Source: Albibacterium sp963696875
Lineage (GTDB): Bacteria; Bacteroidota; Bacteroidia; Sphingobacteriales; Sphingobacteriaceae
Length of the DNA: 64,000 nucleotides
NCBI GenBank assembly: GCA_963696875.1
Contig: CAVOLQ010000001.1
Coordinates: forward strand, 62,001-126,000
Direction of reading: 5' to 3'
Below the pieces are notes generated by a model. That model had not been told where the DNA came from. It made no database searches and worked only from the letters and a program-made list of their open reading frames with translations. Positions 9,539 through 17,360 of this stretch are shown piece by piece; within the stretch, counting starts at the first letter, position 1; the number at the start of each line of letters is the position of its first letter. Both the position numbers and the translations under genes were made by a program.

Positions 9539-11398
9539 ATGTTTGACAAACTAGTTTATAGTTGGTTTTTAGTTCTTTTTTTTATATCGACATTAACCAA
9601 TGCTCAGTCTTTTAAATACGCCCATATTTCTGATACTCACATCGGGAATCCTACTGCAGCAGATGATTTAAGACGTACAGTAAAAGATATTAATGAGAAT
9701 CCAGAGATCAAATTCGCAATTGTTTCGGGAGATATTACCGAATTTGGCTCTGATGAAGAAATTCAATTGGCTAAACAGATTTTAGACAGTATCCAGGTCA
9801 AATATTATATTATTCCTGGAAATCATGATACCAACTGGTCCGAAAATGGAGGCAATACATTCAAGAAAGTGTTTGGTGCAGAAACCTTTTCCTTTAAACA
9901 TGGAGGCTATCATTTTGTAGGTACGAATTGCGGCCCCAATATGAGGATGAGCCCGGGACAAGTTCCCAGAGAGAACCTTGTTTGGTTAGATTCTTTATTT
10001 GCAGCTGAACCTAATAAAACCGAACCCCTTATTTTTATTAATCACTATCCTTTAGACTCTGGTTTAAACAATTGGTACGAAGTGATTGATCGTATAAAAA
10101 CTCGTAATATTCAACTGACAGTTTGTGGTCACGGTCATAACAACCGTAAATTTGAAGTGGAAGGTGTCCCTGCCATAATGGGGCGGTCAAATTTACGTGC
10201 TAAAAATGAAGTGGGTGGGTATAATATCGTAACGATCTCAAATGGTGAAATCATCTACCAAGAGCGTAATCCTGGCGTCGAAACAAAAGAGGCATGGGTC
10301 ACAGTTCCTTTAGTAAATCATCAATTTCAAAAAGACGCAGAGCAATGGGCAAGACCCGACTATTCTGTAAATGAAAGATACGGCGACGTACAAGTAGCTT
10401 GGACTTACGAAGATAACAGTGATATAGGTGCTGGAATGGCGCAATATAAAGACCTGGTCATTACTGCAAACACGGCAGGTCAAGTCTATGCTTTAGATAT
10501 TAGTGATGGAACTAAGCGGTGGACTTTTGCTACAGGAGGGAAAATATATTCTACCCCCGCGGTATGGAAAGACTATGTTGTGGTGGGATCATCAGATAAT
10601 TTCATTTATTGCCTATCCGCAAAAACCGGTGAACTTATCTGGAAGTCCGAAGCTGAAAAGGCGGTCTTAGGATCTCCAATAATTGAAAGAGGAGTTGTTT
10701 ATATTGGCGCCTCAGATGAGAAATTCAGAGCGTTGGATATTAAGTCTGGTAACGTACTCTGGGCTTTCGATGAGGTACAAGGCTATGTATCTACTAGACC
10801 GCTTTTTTATCAAAATGCAATTTATTTTGGAAGCTGGAAAAATGGTTTTTATGCACTAAATCCAAAAACTGGAAATTTGAATTGGGAATGGACTAATGGA
10901 GCGACTAACCGGATGTTTTCAGCAGCTGCCGTTTATCCGGTGGGGGTGAAAGGTAGAGTATTTATTGTAGCTCCAGATCGACATATGACAGCCTTAAATG
11001 CCAAAACAGGCGAGGTAATCTGGAGGAAACAAATGGAGGGAATTCGTGTTAGGGAATCTATCGGCCTGTCGAAAGATGGTTCTTTAGTTTATGTGAAGAC
11101 GATGGATGGAGAGCTTCTAGGCATCTCAACCTCTGCCAACGATATGGAGATCGTATGGCGCTCAAAACTTCAACTGCCTTATGAATTAACTCCTTCTGCA
11201 ATTGTCGCTCATAGACAATATGTGTATGTGCCAAACCATAACGGATTATTGAGCTCTGTGAATGCGAAAAGCGGGGAAGTCGAATGGCAACATAAAATTT
11301 CAAATGCAATGATAAACCCAATTTTGCCGGTAGGGAAGGACAAAGTTCTTATTAGTTCCATGGACGGTAAGGTTGTTTGCTTGAAAATACTAAATTAA
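9539..11398 (+). CDS. Secreted calcineurin-like metallophosphoesterase fused to a PQQ-type beta-propeller
   Basis: Two-domain exported protein. Signal peptide at 1-22 (ends TNAQ). Residues about 25-250 carry the full metallophosphoesterase set: DTHIG (about 32), GDITE (about 64), GNHDTN (about 95), NHYPL (about 168) and GHGHNN (about 198). Residues about 280-619 are repeated blades of the PQQ/quinoprotein-like type (VYALDISDGTKRW, IYCLSAKTGELIW, FRALDIKSGNVLW, LNAKTGEVIW), which is a propeller fold and need not bind PQQ. It follows NamZ and precedes the GH9 gene on the same strand. A role in removing phosphate from wall fragments, with the propeller as binding platform, is a guess. The enzymatic class is sure, the substrate unknown. 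Confidence 0.88.
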   Translation: MFDKLVYSWFLVLFFISTLTNAQSFKYAHISDTHIGNPTAADDLRRTVKDINENPEIKFAIVSGDITEFGSDEEIQLAKQILDSIQVKYYIIPGNHDTNWSENGGNTFKKVFGAETFSFKHGGYHFVGTNCGPNMRMSPGQVPRENLVWLDSLFAAEPNKTEPLIFINHYPLDSGLNNWYEVIDRIKTRNIQLTVCGHGHNNRKFEVEGVPAIMGRSNLRAKNEVGGYNIVTISNGEIIYQERNPGVETKEAWVTVPLVNHQFQKDAEQWARPDYSVNERYGDVQVAWTYEDNSDIGAGMAQYKDLVITANTAGQVYALDISDGTKRWTFATGGKIYSTPAVWKDYVVVGSSDNFIYCLSAKTGELIWKSEAEKAVLGSPIIERGVVYIGASDEKFRALDIKSGNVLWAFDEVQGYVSTRPLFYQNAIYFGSWKNGFYALNPKTGNLNWEWTNGATNRMFSAAAVYPVGVKGRVFIVAPDRHMTALNAKTGEVIWRKQMEGIRVRESIGLSKDGSLVYVKTMDGELLGISTSANDMEIVWRSKLQLPYELTPSAIVAHRQYVYVPNHNGLLSSVNAKSGEVEWQHKISNAMINPILPVGKDKVLISSMDGKVVCLKILN

Positions 11399-11426
11399 AG
11401 ATATCAGATAAAAAATTAATTCCATT

Positions 11427-13268
11427 ATGATGAAGACTAACCTTGTTTCAAAAATCTTACCAAAACCTGCGATCGCGATCCTTGCTTTTGCAGTTGTCTT
11501 AATAGCAAGCATTAGCGGATGTTTTGTACGACAAGGTCATTCTACTGAATCGTGGATTCGAATCAATCAACTAGGGTATACTCCAGACGGCATAAAAGTC
11601 GCAGTTTGGGGGGCTATAGAAAAAAGTAAAATCGAGGAGTTTGCTCTTTATGACGCAGAATCCGACCGTGAAGTTTTCCGCTCTACCAGCGGAAAGAATT
11701 TTGGAAGTTATGGTCCGTTTTCAGATTCGTATCGTCTAGATTTTTCTACTTTTCAAGATACTGGTAAGTATTACCTAAAAGCAGGGAGCGCAAAGTCACC
11801 TATATTTCGGATAAACACAAATGTTTATGAGGGTACGGCCGACTTTGTATTGCGGTATATGCGTCAGCAACGTTCTTTATACAATCCATTTTTACAAGAT
11901 AGCTGCCATACACACGATGGATTTACACTGTATGCAGAAGGTGCCGGAATTCCGGATAGTACGCACATCGATGCGGGCGGCGGATGGCATGATGCGTCCG
12001 ATTATTTGCAATATGCAACGACTTCGGCTAATGCAACCTATCACCTATTAGCAGCATACCGAGATTTTCCAGGAGTTTTTGAAGATACAAAACAAGCGAA
12101 TGGATTAAATGGCAGTAACGGTATCGCCGATGTATTGGATGAAGCAAAATGGGGTTTGGATTGGTTGTTAAAACTACATCCCGAACCGCATTTGATGTTT
12201 AATCAGATTGCCGATGATCGAGATCATGCTAATTTACGGATCCCAAAAGAAGACCCTTTTTATGGTCGAGGATATGAGCGGCCTGTTTATTTTATTGATG
12301 GTAATCCGCAGCAACGCGGTCAGTTTTTAAATAATACTACAGGAACCAGCTCAACGGCAGCTAAATTTGTAAGTGCTTTTAATCTTGGGTCGGATTTGTT
12401 TAAAGTTAAACAACCCGATTATGCGCAACACTTAGAGCAAAAGGCGAAAACCGCACTTGATTATGCTCACATAAAATTAGGAGTTACACAAACTGTTTCT
12501 GTTAAATCCCCATATATTTACGCAGAAGAAAACTGGAAAGATGATATGCAGCTTGCCTTCGCCACCATGTACAAAAAGTATGGTGAAAACAGCTTTAAAG
12601 AGGAAGGTTTAAAATATGCTCGACAAGAGCAAGTGACTGAATGGATGACTCGAGATACCGCCAGTCATTACCAATATTATCCTTTTATTAATCTTGGACA
12701 TTATGAATTAGCAAAGCACGTCGATTCCAAAAGTAAAGCGGAATTAGTGGGTTATTATCAAGATGGAATTGAGCAGGTTTGGAGCCGAGCCAAAGAAAAT
12801 GCATTTTACCGTGGTGTTCCTTTTATTTGGTGCAGCAATAATTTGACGGTAGCTTTCACTATTCAGTGTTTGTGGTATCAGGATTTATCTGGAGATCAGC
12901 AGTATGCCGAACTCGCACAAGCCAATATTGATTGGTTGTTTGGATTAAATCCTTGGGGAACCAGTATGGTTTATGGTCTGCCATCATGGGGAGATACGCC
13001 GATTGATCCGCATTCTGCATTTACTTATATTAAAAAATACCCAATTGATGGGGGATTGATAGATGGTCCTGTTTATACTCAAATCTTTGAGAATCTTATT
13101 GGTATACAGCTTCATAATGAAGATACTTACGCAAAATTCCAATCGGATTTAGCAGTCTACCATGATGATTTTGGAGATTATAGTACTAATGAACCTACGA
13201 TGGATGGAACAGCGTCTTTAGTATACTTAATGGGGGCAATGGAAAACAGTCAATTAAAAAAAAAGTAG
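11427..13268 (+). CDS. Glycoside hydrolase family 9 lipoprotein (possible -1 frameshift into the next frame)
   Basis: Inverting glycosidase with an N-terminal CelD-type Ig-like domain (IRINQLGYTPDG, about 43-130) and a GH9 (alpha/alpha)6 barrel (about 135-605). A lipobox-like SISGC puts Cys near residue 32. Catalytic residues are present: the Asp pair in GGWHDASDY (about 189 and 192) and the acid Glu in STNEPTMDG (about 588). GH9 includes cellulases and exo-glucosaminidases; next to NamZ, a deacetylase and MurQ, an amino-sugar substrate is more likely than cellulose, but this is inference. The gene ends in nine A residues, giving codons AAA AAA AAG TAG, with an A AAA AAG slippery heptamer in phase. 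A -1 slip would fuse it to the following deacetylase. Confidence 0.9.
   Translation: MMKTNLVSKILPKPAIAILAFAVVLIASISGCFVRQGHSTESWIRINQLGYTPDGIKVAVWGAIEKSKIEEFALYDAESDREVFRSTSGKNFGSYGPFSDSYRLDFSTFQDTGKYYLKAGSAKSPIFRINTNVYEGTADFVLRYMRQQRSLYNPFLQDSCHTHDGFTLYAEGAGIPDSTHIDAGGGWHDASDYLQYATTSANATYHLLAAYRDFPGVFEDTKQANGLNGSNGIADVLDEAKWGLDWLLKLHPEPHLMFNQIADDRDHANLRIPKEDPFYGRGYERPVYFIDGNPQQRGQFLNNTTGTSSTAAKFVSAFNLGSDLFKVKQPDYAQHLEQKAKTALDYAHIKLGVTQTVSVKSPYIYAEENWKDDMQLAFATMYKKYGENSFKEEGLKYARQEQVTEWMTRDTASHYQYYPFINLGHYELAKHVDSKSKAELVGYYQDGIEQVWSRAKENAFYRGVPFIWCSNNLTVAFTIQCLWYQDLSGDQQYAELAQANIDWLFGLNPWGTSMVYGLPSWGDTPIDPHSAFTYIKKYPIDGGLIDGPVYTQIFENLIGIQLHNEDTYAKFQSDLAVYHDDFGDYSTNEPTMDGTASLVYLMGAMENSQLKKK
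13259..13265 (+). promoter_or_regulatory. Candidate -1 ribosomal frameshift site (A AAA AAG) at end of GH9 gene
   Basis: The heptamer A AAA AAG, the same as the programmed slip site of Escherichia coli dnaX, is in phase with the GH9 frame and is followed at once by TAG. After a -1 slip reading continues KKVDHQTNFLGAIQRG and runs into the deacetylase frame. The nine-A run (13256-13264) could also allow transcriptional slippage, or one A could be missing from the sequence. Confidence 0.45.
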
Positions 13269-13975
13269 ATCATCAGACTAACTTTTTGGGAGCAATCCAG
13301 AGAGGCGATTCTACTAAAAAGAATATTTCGTTAATCTTTTCTGCAGATGAGTTTAATGAAGGGAAAGATTTTATAAATAAGACTTTAAAGGATAGTAAAG
13401 TTAAAGCGTCCTTTTTTTTAACAGGGAATTTTTATAGAAATCCGTTAAATGAGAGTTTTATAAATACATTAAAAAAAGAAAGACATTATTTAGGTGCGCA
13501 TTCCGACAAGCACCTCTTATATAATGATTGGAATAACCGCGATAGTTTGCTGGTTTCTAAAAGCGAATTTGTCAAGGATATTGTTGATAATTACAGGGAA
13601 ATGAATAGATTTGGAATTGAAAAGGCGGAAGCGAAGTATTTTCTACCTCCCTATGAATGGTATAATTCTACCATTTCTCAATGGGCGGATGAATACGGTC
13701 TAAATTTAATTAATTTCACACCCGGAACTCGAGTAACTGCTGACTATACCTGGCCTGAAATGGGCGCAAGGTATGTAGATTCAGAAACCATTTTTTCGAC
13801 AATTCTAGAGTATGAAAATCGATCAACTAATGGTATGAATGGCTTTATATTATTGGTTCACCTAGGTACAGAGCCTAGTCGTACTGATAAATTTTACCAC
13901 AAGTTACCTGAATTAATAAAAACACTTAAAGATAGAGGATACAATTTTGAACGGATTGATTCATTATTGAATTAG
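13265..13975 (+). CDS. NodB/CE4-like polysaccharide deacetylase domain, without its own ATG or signal
   Basis: Polysaccharide deacetylase fold. Motifs seen: LIFSADEF (motif 1, TFDDG-like), GAHSDKH (the zinc-binding H-S-x-x-H), FLPPYEW (motif 3, RxPY-like without the Arg) and ILLVHLG (motif 5). The frame is open from the A-run at 13256, and the first usable start is a TTG at 13286, 17 bases after the GH9 stop. There is no ATG near the front and no signal peptide, unlike every other hydrolase here. Both points suggest it is made as the C-terminal half of a GH9-deacetylase fusion of about 850 residues, through slippage or because an A is missing in this sequence. Substrate unknown; an N-acetyl group on a GlcNAc/MurNAc fragment is plausible. 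Confidence 0.75.
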   Translation, partial: VDHQTNFLGAIQRGDSTKKNISLIFSADEFNEGKDFINKTLKDSKVKASFFLTGNFYRNPLNESFINTLKKERHYLGAHSDKHLLYNDWNNRDSLLVSKSEFVKDIVDNYREMNRFGIEKAEAKYFLPPYEWYNSTISQWADEYGLNLINFTPGTRVTADYTWPEMGARYVDSETIFSTILEYENRSTNGMNGFILLVHLGTEPSRTDKFYHKLPELIKTLKDRGYNFERIDSLLN

Positions 13976-14008
13976 AAGCCGTTGAAGACTTAATTGATTT
14001 ATAATAGT

Positions 14009-14821
14009 ATGACTAACACCACTGAGAAGGAATCACATTACAACCATCTTGAAAAGATGACGGTTGATGAGTTGTTGAACAACATGAATAAGGAAGATCA
14101 AATGGTTCCACAAGCCGTAAATAAGGTAATCCCGCAAATATCTTCCTTAGTAGAAGCTACAGTTGATAGAATGCGAAAGGGAGGGCGACTTTTTTATATT
14201 GGAGCGGGTACTAGCGGCCGTTTAGGCATATTAGATGCTTCTGAAATTCCTCCTACTTTTGGCGTGCCTCACGAATGGGTTGTTGGACTAATAGCGGGTG
14301 GAGATTCAGCCATTAGAAAGGCAGTAGAGTTCGCAGAGGATGACCTAGAACAGGCTTGGAAGGATCTAAGTGCGTACAACCTGAATGAAAATGATACGCT
14401 TGTTGGTATTGCTGCTTCAGGTACTACGCCATATGTATTAGGAGGATTAAAGGAGGCGAATAAAGCCGGCTTATTGACGGGCTGCGTGGTCTGTAATAGT
14501 GGAAGTATCTTAGCGAAAGAGGCTACTTTCCCTATCGAAGTTGTAGTGGGTCCTGAATTTGTAACAGGCTCAACTAGAATGAAAGCGGGAACAGCCCAAA
14601 AGCTGGTATTGAACATGATAAGTACCGCGATCATGATTCAGTTGGGACGTGTAAAAGGAAATAAAATGGTCGACATGCAATTGACCAATATTAAATTAGT
14701 GAACCGTGGCATTCGGTTTATCATGGAGGAGGCCCATGTTGATGAAGAAGTTGCTTCCAAATTACTTGATCGATATGGCAGCGTTCGTGAAGCAATAGCG
14801 CATAGTCACGAAAAACTTTAA
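14009..14821 (+). CDS. murQ: N-acetylmuramic acid 6-phosphate etherase MurQ
   Basis: Cytoplasmic SIS-fold enzyme that removes the lactyl ether from MurNAc-6-P, giving GlcNAc-6-P and D-lactate. I start at the ATG at 14009 (MTNTTEKES); the in-frame TTG at 13994 has no support. Motifs: GAGTSGRLGILDASE (about 67-81), IPPTFG, VGIAASGTTPYVLGG, and GPEFVTGSTRMKAGTAQK near residue 190, all diagnostic for MurQ. Length 270 matches Bacteroidota MurQ, shorter than the Escherichia coli protein. It lies 33 bases after the deacetylase and 26 bases before a symporter. No MurNAc kinase (MurK, BadF/BadG type) or PTS MurP is in the window, so the phosphorylating step must be encoded elsewhere. Confidence 0.95.
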   Translation: MTNTTEKESHYNHLEKMTVDELLNNMNKEDQMVPQAVNKVIPQISSLVEATVDRMRKGGRLFYIGAGTSGRLGILDASEIPPTFGVPHEWVVGLIAGGDSAIRKAVEFAEDDLEQAWKDLSAYNLNENDTLVGIAASGTTPYVLGGLKEANKAGLLTGCVVCNSGSILAKEATFPIEVVVGPEFVTGSTRMKAGTAQKLVLNMISTAIMIQLGRVKGNKMVDMQLTNIKLVNRGIRFIMEEAHVDEEVASKLLDRYGSVREAIAHSHEKL

Positions 14822-14847
14822 TTAATACCCTACTTAAATCTTAAACC

Positions 14848-16323
14848 ATGACCCCCATTGTATTATTAAGTTTCTTACTTGTTTATTTTGCCATTTTAAT
14901 TGGTGTAGCGCACTTTACTTCGCGAGAAAAGTCTGACAACTCGGCTTTCTTTATTGCCAATAGAAACTCAAAGTGGTATGTTGTTGCTTTCGGGATGATT
15001 GGAACTGCATTATCAGGCGTTACCTTTATTTCGGTCCCAGGTGCTGTAGGTGGCATAGGCTTTGGTTATTTTCAGTTTGTGTTAGGAAATGCAGTCGGAT
15101 ATATAATGGTAGCCTATGTCTTATTGCCACTGTATTATCGGATGAACCTCGTATCCATCTATACTTATTTAGAAGAACGTTTAGGGTATCGAAGTTATAA
15201 AACCGGTGCTGCTATTTTCTTGCTTTCCAGAGCTATCGGTTCAGCTTTTCGGCTTTATTTAGTGGCCATCATATTACAGCGATTTATCTTTGATGCCTGG
15301 AATGTACCATTCGCTGTAACCATCATTATTTGTTTAGGTCTTATCTGGTTATATACCCATAAAGGTGGGCTGAAAACGATTCTTATTACAGATTTATTAC
15401 AGACCTTCTTTTTAATATTGGCTGTTATTTTGTCGATTTATTTTATAGCAGATAGCCTTGATCTTAGCTTGCTGAATGCCGTAGAAGCAATAAAAGAAAG
15501 TAGTTATTCCAAAATGTTTTATTGGGGAGACTTTTTCGGAGAAAAACAAAACTTCTTTAAGCAGTTCTTAGGGGGGATTTTCGTTACTTTAGCGATGTTC
15601 GGCCTTGATCAGGATATGATACAGAAGAATATTAGTATGAAAACAGTAGGAGAAGCACAAAAAAACATGATGACCTTTATGGTTGTTTTTGTGATCATCA
15701 ACATCTTCTTCTTGTCTGTAGGCGCCATGCTTTATCTCTATGCGGCTCAAAATGGAGTTGACGTTAGTGCTTTGCCAACGCCTGATTATTTGTTTCCTGA
15801 GATCGCATTTAATTACTTGCCATTATTACCAGGTATTATCTTTATGATGGGATTAACGGCGGCTACTTTTGCTACCACCGATTCGGCCCTTACCGCTTTA
15901 ACAACATCGTTTTGTATTGATTTTCTCGACTTCCAAAAGAAAGAGGATATTAACGCTCCTAAATTAATTCGTGCCAGGGGATATGTACATTTCGGCTTTT
16001 CCGTTGTTATATTGCTTATCATTTTGATCTTCCGAATGATCAACGATGAATCCGTAGTAACAGCTATATTTATAGCAGCAGGATACACCTATGGGCCTTT
16101 GTTGGGACTATTTACCTTTGGAATGTTCACTAAGCGCTTTGTGAATGATAAACTCGTTCCATACATCTGTTTACTATCTCCATTTTTAACGTATTTCTTG
16201 AAAACGTTTATGGAAACGCAATTTGGCTACGGAATGAGCTTTGAGCTGATCATTGTGAATGCTTTCTTAACCTGGTTTATGCTAATGATGGTTAGTAAAA
16301 AAGGCTATTTAGTAAAGCATTAA
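14848..16323 (+). CDS. Sodium:solute symporter (SSS family), likely MurNAc or amino-sugar uptake
   Basis: Inner-membrane Na+-coupled transporter of about 13 membrane segments. The family look is clear: IGVAHFTSREKSDNSAFFIA after the first helix, TALSGVTFISVPGAVGGIG in TM2, QDMIQKNISMKTVGEAQKN, and a TDSALTALTTSF stretch near residue 350 that contributes to the Na2 site. Length 491 is usual. In Tannerella the murein-amino-sugar importer MurT is an SSS-type transporter encoded beside murK and murQ. By analogy this gene, next to murQ and ahead of the locus terminator, is the best candidate importer for MurNAc or a MurNAc disaccharide. The fold is certain, the cargo inferred. Confidence 0.9.
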   Translation: MTPIVLLSFLLVYFAILIGVAHFTSREKSDNSAFFIANRNSKWYVVAFGMIGTALSGVTFISVPGAVGGIGFGYFQFVLGNAVGYIMVAYVLLPLYYRMNLVSIYTYLEERLGYRSYKTGAAIFLLSRAIGSAFRLYLVAIILQRFIFDAWNVPFAVTIIICLGLIWLYTHKGGLKTILITDLLQTFFLILAVILSIYFIADSLDLSLLNAVEAIKESSYSKMFYWGDFFGEKQNFFKQFLGGIFVTLAMFGLDQDMIQKNISMKTVGEAQKNMMTFMVVFVIINIFFLSVGAMLYLYAAQNGVDVSALPTPDYLFPEIAFNYLPLLPGIIFMMGLTAATFATTDSALTALTTSFCIDFLDFQKKEDINAPKLIRARGYVHFGFSVVILLIILIFRMINDESVVTAIFIAAGYTYGPLLGLFTFGMFTKRFVNDKLVPYICLLSPFLTYFLKTFMETQFGYGMSFELIIVNAFLTWFMLMMVSKKGYLVKH

Positions 16324-16401
16324 AATTGTGCTATTAACTTATTCCTTTGGCTTGTGCAGGGGACTTCGTAAGTCTTCATAAGAATCTTCTTGAAAAGCAG
16401 A

Positions 16402-16448
16402 ATGCGAAATCTTAACGTTTATTGTGTTAAGGCTTCGCATTTTTTTTT
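16402..16448 (+). terminator. Strong intrinsic terminator closing the murQ-symporter block
   Basis: ATGCGAA-at-CTTAAC (16402-16416) pairs with GTTAAG-gc-TTCGCAT (16426-16440), followed by eight T residues. It ends the long plus-strand block that starts at the left edge. Confidence 0.9.
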
Positions 16449-16619
16449 GGGTTTGTTGCTAACCCTTTAATTAACTTATTTTGTACTGCATTCCATTGAC
16501 GGAAGTCTCACCTGGGGGACATTATTAGTCGATAGTAAATTACTCATTTCTGCAAATTACCTGTAGCATTATTATTGCCTTCTTCGTTATATCATTAAAT
16601 CATTCTTAATTCCAAATTG

Positions 16620-17255
16620 ATGACTATGCGTAACGTATTTTTTCTTTTTATTGCTTTGGCCTTAATTACAGCCTGTTCTAAAGATGAATTTAATCCTTTA
16701 AAACCGAAGACAGGGCAGAAGGCGGAATTATTTTTAGATCACTATGTTGATGTCAAAGACCAAAGGGTTCTTCTATTGCCTCATAAGGAATCTTCTTATA
16801 TGTCTTTAAATGGATTTGGAGAGCGACAGTTGGGTTATACCTACAAAGTAAGAGCTAAAGTATATGTATCACCGCAGCATGCAATGGATGACGGGGTGAA
16901 TAGTTGGTTTGAGTTTTTGGGAGTTCTTAGCAAGGATAAATTTACGAGTGATGAAACTTTTGAAATTGCACTTGTATACCCTATTGGTTTTTACAGTGGC
17001 GGTAGTTTGGCAGTGAATAAAGATGGTAATCTGTTTAAATACGGAGACTTTGGCTATAATTTAAGGTTTGTTAATAGGGAAGATATGGACTTTATAGAGG
17101 CGATGCTTGGAGAAGGGGGTATCGAAACTTTCGGGAATTATCAGGCATATCAAGGGTATTTACAAAAGATCGCTTTAAAGGCTGTTGTTACCCATGACCC
17201 TGAAAATTACGGGAAGGGTTATTTGGTGCATAGCTTAAAGTTTAATGAGTCATAA
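16620..17255 (+). CDS. Lipoprotein of unknown function
   Basis: About 211 residues with a type II signal (ALITAC, Cys about 18-20), so membrane-anchored in the periplasm or at the outer membrane. I prefer ATG at 16620 or 16626; a TTG at 16617 is less likely. I recognise no domain. Visible features: a beta-rich body with paired aromatic residues (GERQLGYTYKVRAKVYV, YPIGFYSGGSLAV, KYGDFGYNLRFV) and a C-terminal segment with KAVVTHDPENYGKGYLVHS. It stands alone between two terminators, 296 bases after the symporter, so it is probably its own unit. The 16449-16619 gap shows no clear promoter. Confidence 0.8.
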   Translation: MTMRNVFFLFIALALITACSKDEFNPLKPKTGQKAELFLDHYVDVKDQRVLLLPHKESSYMSLNGFGERQLGYTYKVRAKVYVSPQHAMDDGVNSWFEFLGVLSKDKFTSDETFEIALVYPIGFYSGGSLAVNKDGNLFKYGDFGYNLRFVNREDMDFIEAMLGEGGIETFGNYQAYQGYLQKIALKAVVTHDPENYGKGYLVHSLKFNES

Positions 17256-17285
17256 AAAAAGCCACTCATTTGAGTAGCTTTTTTT
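17254..17285 (+). terminator. Intrinsic terminator between the lipoprotein gene and typA
   Basis: AAAAAAAGC-c-ACTCA (17254-17268) pairs with TGAGT-a-GCTTTTTTT. The A-run before and the T-run after allow action in both directions, which suits two convergent genes. Confidence 0.85.
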
Positions 17286-17360
17286 GTTATTAGAATTTAA
17301 ACATACAGACTTATTGGTTCATTACTAGATTAGAATCTATTAGCTATCCTAAAGTAAAGC

